Below, in pieces: positions 59,945 to 64,000 of a stretch of DNA of 64,000 nucleotides (position 1 is its first letter; each line of letters starts with the position of its first letter). The stretch is from the NCBI GenBank assembly GCA_036744795.1, contig DAIOHK010000002.1:66782-130781 (forward strand). Direction: 5' to 3'. The notes beneath the pieces are model-generated. The model had not been told where the DNA came from. It made no database searches and saw nothing but the letters and a program-made list of their open reading frames with translations. This DNA is from UBA5486 sp036744795 (GTDB lineage Bacteria; Bacillota; UBA4882; UBA10575). The position numbers were made by a program, and so were the translations under genes.

Positions 59945-62065
59945 TCAGGCACTCTTGATCAGCAACCCACTTTCCCCACAAATTTTTAATGATAATGTTT
60001 TTGGTCCAGCTTCATAAAAATCTATTTCAAGCATATCTTTATCTATATCCATACTAAGGACAACCCCTTGACCGAATTTACGATGAACTACCGTATCCCC
60101 AATACAAATATCTTCATCTACTATCTTTTTCTTCGGATCGATATACTGATCAATATTCGCTTTAAGCTCTAATACTTGATTCAAAAACCTGGAAGGTTTA
60201 ACCGGAAGATTATTAATCGTATTTACTGTTAACAGTTCCAGCTCTTCCTTTGCCCTAGTAATACCTACATAAAAAAGCCTGGCTTCTTCTGCCATTGAAT
60301 CTGTATTTCCCTTGTTTGTTTCATCGATACACAGTCTGGAAGGAAACTGTCCTTCAATCAAATCAATAATTATTACCTTCTTAAACTCCAAGCCTTTACT
60401 AGAATGAATAGTTGAAAGTGTAACCGCATTTTTTCCCCGATTATACTTCGAAGTCTCAATAATATCTTGTAATTCTTCTAGGCGCTGTAAAAAACCTTTA
60501 ATAGTCTTAGTATGCAAAGCTATACTCTTTAAACTCTCAATATTCTGCACCAAGCTTTCAAAGGTATATCCTTCTTCTGATTTACTAATTCTTTTTAAAT
60601 ACTTTATATAGCCTAGCTCTTTTTCAATTGTTTCAATTGCCTCCAGCGGTTTCATCTTTGCGATCTTTTGTAAACAGTAACCCCTTTCCACAAGTTTCTT
60701 TTGGCTCCGCTGAGAAATCCCTGGAGTATCTAATACCCGATACAATAGATTATTATTAGATGAATCACTACTAACAGCTCGTTCAAATACCACCTTAGAA
60801 ATATAAGCATCCATCTTATAATATATTTGTTTAAAAGCCTCCGAATCTAATGGATTTAAAGAAAACTTTAAAAAAGAAATGATATCATACATCACCCAGT
60901 GTTTAAAAGGTGAATTTCTAAATTCCCGGACATACAATGGAATTCTGTTCCGATCCAAAATATCAATAACAGGAATTGATGATACATTATTCCTATATAA
61001 AACAGCTTGATCTGAATACCGTTCCCCTTTTTGAAGTTGAGAAACTAAATACTCCATTTCTTCTTCCTGGTCTGATAAATGTCTGATCTTAACCGGCAGC
61101 CCATCGGGGTGCTCTGAAAACATCTCCTTATTCCGCCGTTTTTTGTTTACTTTAATAAAGCGGTTAGCAAGATCTACAATACTCTTAGTAGAACGATAAT
61201 TTCTTTCCAAAAGATAAACCCGGGCTCCAGGATAAGCTTTTTCAAAGTTCAGTAGCGCTTGGGGAAAAGCCCCGCGGAATGCGTAAATACTCTGGTCTTC
61301 ATCACCAACCATAAATATATTCTTTCTGGGATAAGCCAGTCTTTTAATAATTTCATGCTGTAAATAGGAGAGGTCTTGGGCTTCATCTACATTAATATAT
61401 TGATACTGATGACGATATCTATTTAAGATACTTTTCTCTTGGTCAAAAATTCTAAGGGTCTGGACCAGCATATCATCAAAATCAATACAATTAAGTAACT
61501 TTTTCTGCTCCTCATAGGCCATAAAAACTTCGGGAAAGTTTTTGATCTTGGTTTTAAATGCGGCAATTTGCTCGGTAGTATATAGCATATTCTTTACATA
61601 GCCAATCGCATTCGAGAGTTCCTCAAGAAGGTCATCCCCAAGATAATCATTATTAAACTGTGTGTAGAGTTTTCTCAATATTTGATTCTTTGAAATAAGG
61701 GATTTATTTCCTTCTAGCAATATAGGAACTTGTAATCTTGCTCGATTATAATATCTCCGTAGTACCGAATAACAAAAACTATGGATCGTAGCAAATTGGA
61801 TATTTTCCTCTTTATAATGGCCAAAAAGCTTTTGAAACCTAGTTTTCATATCTTTTGCTGAAGCTCTGCTAAAAGTCAATGATAATATACTACCGGGAGG
61901 GATCTGATGGTTAAATACCATATTTGCACACCTTGTTACGATTACCGTTGTCTTCCCTGCCCCAGGAACAGCAAGTAATAATATGGGCCCATGGATCTCT
62001 GAAACAGCCTTTTGCTGCTGATCATTTAGATCGTATTTCTCAGTAGCGAAGTTTAAAAAACTCAA
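59945..62065 (-). CDS. UvrD/PcrA-type ATP-dependent DNA helicase
   Basis: 706 aa, TTG start seven bases after GGAGG. Superfamily 1 motifs: AVPGAGKTTVIVTRC (I), VDEAQDLSYLQ (II), GDEDQSIYAFRG (III), LERNYRST (IV) and TLSTIHSSKGLEF with ARLFYVGITRAKEEL (V/VI). The C-terminal GDTVVHRKFGQGVV is a PcrA-type tail. It is monocistronic. Normal PcrA proteins are slightly longer; the second pcrA-like role may be repair or recombination. Confidence 0.93.
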   Translation of the reverse strand: MSFLNFATEKYDLNDQQQKAVSEIHGPILLLAVPGAGKTTVIVTRCANMVFNHQIPPGSILSLTFSRASAKDMKTRFQKLFGHYKEENIQFATIHSFCYSVLRRYYNRARLQVPILLEGNKSLISKNQILRKLYTQFNNDYLGDDLLEELSNAIGYVKNMLYTTEQIAAFKTKIKNFPEVFMAYEEQKKLLNCIDFDDMLVQTLRIFDQEKSILNRYRHQYQYINVDEAQDLSYLQHEIIKRLAYPRKNIFMVGDEDQSIYAFRGAFPQALLNFEKAYPGARVYLLERNYRSTKSIVDLANRFIKVNKKRRNKEMFSEHPDGLPVKIRHLSDQEEEMEYLVSQLQKGERYSDQAVLYRNNVSSIPVIDILDRNRIPLYVREFRNSPFKHWVMYDIISFLKFSLNPLDSEAFKQIYYKMDAYISKVVFERAVSSDSSNNNLLYRVLDTPGISQRSQKKLVERGYCLQKIAKMKPLEAIETIEKELGYIKYLKRISKSEEGYTFESLVQNIESLKSIALHTKTIKGFLQRLEELQDIIETSKYNRGKNAVTLSTIHSSKGLEFKKVIIIDLIEGQFPSRLCIDETNKGNTDSMAEEARLFYVGITRAKEELELLTVNTINNLPVKPSRFLNQVLELKANIDQYIDPKKKIVDEDICIGDTVVHRKFGQGVVLSMDIDKDMLEIDFYEAGPKTLSLKICGESGLLIKSA

Positions 62066-62321
62066 AGTAAATCCTCCAAAATCTATTATTCATGCCTAAC
62101 TTGTTTAAGTGAACATTATCCAAGTTTTGTTGTTCTCTTAAAGATAGGTACTTGTATCATCTCTCTTAAGCAATTACTCTATTATATCACTAATTATAAT
62201 TTACTTTTTGTGACAAAATATGATATTATTGTTTAGCAAGCTTTTATTTCTGCTCTTTAGTAAAAAATCTCATTAAAAGAGCCCTTATTATTGAATAAAG
62301 GAAAAGGAGGAATATTAAGCT

Positions 62322-62837
62322 ATGAATCATATCCTTACCCAAATCTTAGACGAAATTAAGAACATCCACGGTCGTTTGGATCAAGTGGATTCACGATTCG
62401 ATAATGTAGATTTACAATTTGAAAAAGTGGACTCTCGTTTGGACAGTATGGATTCTCGACTGGATCAAGTAGGCTCCCGCTTGGACAGTATGGATTCTCG
62501 GCTGGATCAAGTGGACTCCCGCTTGGACAGTATGGATTCTCGGCTGGATCAAATGGACTCCCGTTTAGACACCATCGAGACTCAGCAAAAAGAAAATACA
62601 ACTATGATCAAGGCTCTTCTCCATTCTAAAGAAATTCTTCATGCCCAGTATGATCATATCTTGATTACTACATCCCATATCGAAGGTCGTCTTGATCAAA
62701 TGGAAAAACGCATAAGCCGCCTTGATAATATAGAGAAGACCATAGAGCGTCTAGCCGGTGATGTCTCTTTCCTTGTCCGCAAATCCGCTGATCATGATGA
62801 TGAGATCAGGCAAATACGTAAGACTATAGAGTTATAA
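62322..62837 (+). CDS. coiled-coil protein with 14-residue repeats
   Basis: 171 aa. The middle section is a tandem array of SRLDSMDSRLDQVD-type units (heptads with Leu at regular spacing, 42 bp per repeat in DNA, about 62431-62575), so a long coiled coil is expected. N- and C-terminal parts are also helical. AAAGGAGG lies 12 bases upstream of the ATG. The function is not known; such proteins occur as phage or structural factors. Right after it lies a LiaF-like fragment. Confidence 0.75.
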   Translation: MNHILTQILDEIKNIHGRLDQVDSRFDNVDLQFEKVDSRLDSMDSRLDQVGSRLDSMDSRLDQVDSRLDSMDSRLDQMDSRLDTIETQQKENTTMIKALLHSKEILHAQYDHILITTSHIEGRLDQMEKRISRLDNIEKTIERLAGDVSFLVRKSADHDDEIRQIRKTIEL

Positions 62838-62839
62838 GC

Positions 62840-63058
62840 TCCCAACTGGCCGAAGGAGTACAGATTCTCAATATCAGAGCGTTTTTTGGTGGAGTTGAGC
62901 TTATCCTTCCGGAGGGCTGGTCAGTAGAGATCAGAGGAGTTCCCATCTTCGGAGGTATAGAGGATCAAAGAAATAAACAACTAAGGCTAGAAGAAGCTGG
63001 TTCCAAGCTGCTCATCAATGCCTTTGTTGCTTTCGGAGGGATCGATATTAAAAACTGA
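62840..63058 (+). pseudogene. C-terminal fragment of a LiaF-like (cell-wall-active antibiotics response) protein
   Basis: The frame encodes NIRAFFGGVELILPEGW, then VEIRGVPIFGGIED and INAFVAFGGIDIKN, the repeated FGG pattern of the LiaF/DUF2154 C-terminal domain. It has no start codon or ribosome binding site of its own, and is in another frame than the coiled-coil gene that ends three bases before. It is best read as a truncated remnant or a frameshifted tail. Confidence 0.65.
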
Positions 63059-63110
63059 AAAACTCCGATATAAACTAATTGATCAATATACTATAACAAC
63101 CCATCTAGCT

Positions 63111-63890
63111 TCATTTGATCCCAGACAACTCATTCTTTAAGAAAGCCGTTGTCTCCGATAAAACTTTCTCTTCCCAATCATAGCGGTTATAAGTATGATC
63201 CGCTTCCTCCACATAAACAAGCTTTGCCCGCCCGGAAAGTGCCGCTTGATAATTTTCTGCTGTATTTGACGGGACGACCTGATCTCCGGTCCCATGTATG
63301 ATCAAGACTGGCCCTGGATATTTTTTTATTGTCTCGTATGTATCCCAGTCTTTCAAATCATCATAAAAATTATGGTTTAACCATAATCCTCCGATATCAA
63401 TATCTCCCCTTTGATTACGTGGAAAAACATCACGATCTTCTTTGTTCTTGTAAATACCAGCAATCGTATCGATCCCCGCTGCTGACCATAGGACCAAAGC
63501 TTTGATCATTGAAGGGTTGTTTCCCGCTAGTACCGAAGCTACTGCCCCTCCCATACTTAAGCCAAGCACACCGATTCTTTCCGGATCTGTTGCTGGTAAT
63601 TTACTGACAAACTCCAGTATCTGCTGGGCCTCAAAAACCTCACTGCTAAAGGTCATCTCCTCAAAATCGCCATCACTTTCACCAGAACCAGAAAAATCGA
63701 ATCTAATTACAGCCAAACCCTCGGCCTCTAATAAGCGGGATAATTTAAGAAAGATCCTATGCGGTTCAAGCTTGTTTCCGGTAAAACCGTGAAACAGAAT
63801 TACTGTTGGATGTTTCCCCTGTTGATCTGTGTAGTGATACATTCCACGTAATGTCTTACCCTTAACCACTAATTCAATCGCTTTTTGCAT
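63111..63890 (-). CDS. alpha/beta hydrolase (esterase/feruloyl esterase-like)
   Basis: 259 aa. The nucleophile elbow is GLSMGG, the Asp is likely in HGTGDQVVP, and the His in EADHTYNRY; the oxyanion segment is FHGFTGNK. SGSGESDGDFEEMTF is typical of the dienelactone-hydrolase/cinnamoyl-esterase group. It is cytoplasmic (no signal peptide). AAGGAGAG precedes the ATG. The substrate is unknown. Confidence 0.88.
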   Translation of the reverse strand: MQKAIELVVKGKTLRGMYHYTDQQGKHPTVILFHGFTGNKLEPHRIFLKLSRLLEAEGLAVIRFDFSGSGESDGDFEEMTFSSEVFEAQQILEFVSKLPATDPERIGVLGLSMGGAVASVLAGNNPSMIKALVLWSAAGIDTIAGIYKNKEDRDVFPRNQRGDIDIGGLWLNHNFYDDLKDWDTYETIKKYPGPVLIIHGTGDQVVPSNTAENYQAALSGRAKLVYVEEADHTYNRYDWEEKVLSETTAFLKNELSGIK

Positions 63891-63959
63891 TCTCTATCTC
63901 TCCTTATTGAAAGTTTTCACTAAATAAATTATTGAAGCCAGAGATTGCTTTTGTCAAGT

Positions 63960-63998
63960 GAAAAGTGTACCACCCTGCTAATCGAAAAGTGTACCACC
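63960..63998. mobile_element. probable insertion-sequence end (repeated GAAAAGTGTACCACC)
   Basis: GAAAAGTGTACCACC occurs at 63960-63974 and 63984-63998, 24 bases apart, at the right edge of the window. Multiple terminal repeats of this kind are common at IS21-type ends. No transposase is visible in the window, so the call is tentative. Confidence 0.45.
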
Positions 63999-64000
63999 AA

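Overview
The window comes from an AT-rich bacterium, most likely a Bacillota (Firmicutes) lineage. The supporting signs are strong AGGAGG-type ribosome binding sites, many TTG starts, a DeoR-controlled fructose PTS with HPr, a YesMN-type two-component system, a YtrAB-like GntR/ABC cassette, cysteine-rich LysM proteins of the kind seen in spore formers, and a PcrA-like helicase. One secreted protein (32467-33147) reads like a small outer-membrane beta-barrel, so a diderm Bacillota is possible but not shown. No rRNA, tRNA or CRISPR array was recognised. There is one assembly gap of 100 N (42444-42543), and the right edge probably enters an insertion sequence.

Layout. 1-13.3 kb: an intergenic repeat, a possible small ORF, a class A penicillin-binding protein, then a cell-envelope operon of two membrane proteins, a long acidic membrane protein, a MoxR ATPase, a DUF58 protein and two large von Willebrand factor A proteins. 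13.4-23.7 kb: OsmC-like peroxidase, GTP-type PEP carboxykinase, a TraB/GumN-like protein without its catalytic histidines, an M24-like protein with altered metal ligands, a DUF2892 protein, a FetAB-type ABC system, a DUF1848 protein and a four-LysM protein. 23.9-26.1 kb: an orphan membrane protein, two tiny ORFs and an MNT/HEPN toxin-antitoxin pair. 26.1-32.0 kb (minus strand): GH31 alpha-xylosidase, a GT51 transglycosylase, a HAD hydrolase and LeuD/LeuC-type dehydratase subunits separated and flanked by repeats. 32.5-40.0 kb: the beta-barrel candidate, the fructose operon (DeoR regulator, FruK, EIIA, EIIB, EIIC, HPr) and a YtrA-like regulator with its ABC transporter. 40.3-45.9 kb: MATE pump, multi-LysM protein, an ECF sigma factor with membrane partners, and a PAP2-like protein. 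46-54.7 kb: a sugar ABC transporter with YesMN sensor-regulator on the minus strand, divergent from an ASRT-family protein and L-rhamnose isomerase. 54.8-64 kb: a secreted repeat protein, the feoA-feoB-feoC iron operon with two Fur-like boxes, a zinc-ribbon protein, a UvrD-type helicase, a repetitive coiled-coil protein followed by a LiaF-like fragment, and an alpha/beta hydrolase.

The most interesting points are: (1) the YtrA-like regulator is split by a one-base frameshift exactly at an in-phase A-AAA-AAG heptamer, the dnaX-type -1 slippery sequence, so it may be made by programmed frameshifting; (2) several families of small palindromic intergenic repeats (a 63-bp GTCG-ended element and a larger composite element with GGAATTGCATAATT ends) recur on both strands, and one pair brackets leuC; (3) two interleaved perfect inverted repeats with pseudoknot topology lie just before the MATE gene; (4) two enzyme-family proteins have lost their signature catalytic residues; (5) an ASRT-family small-molecule-binding protein sits beside rhamnose isomerase.
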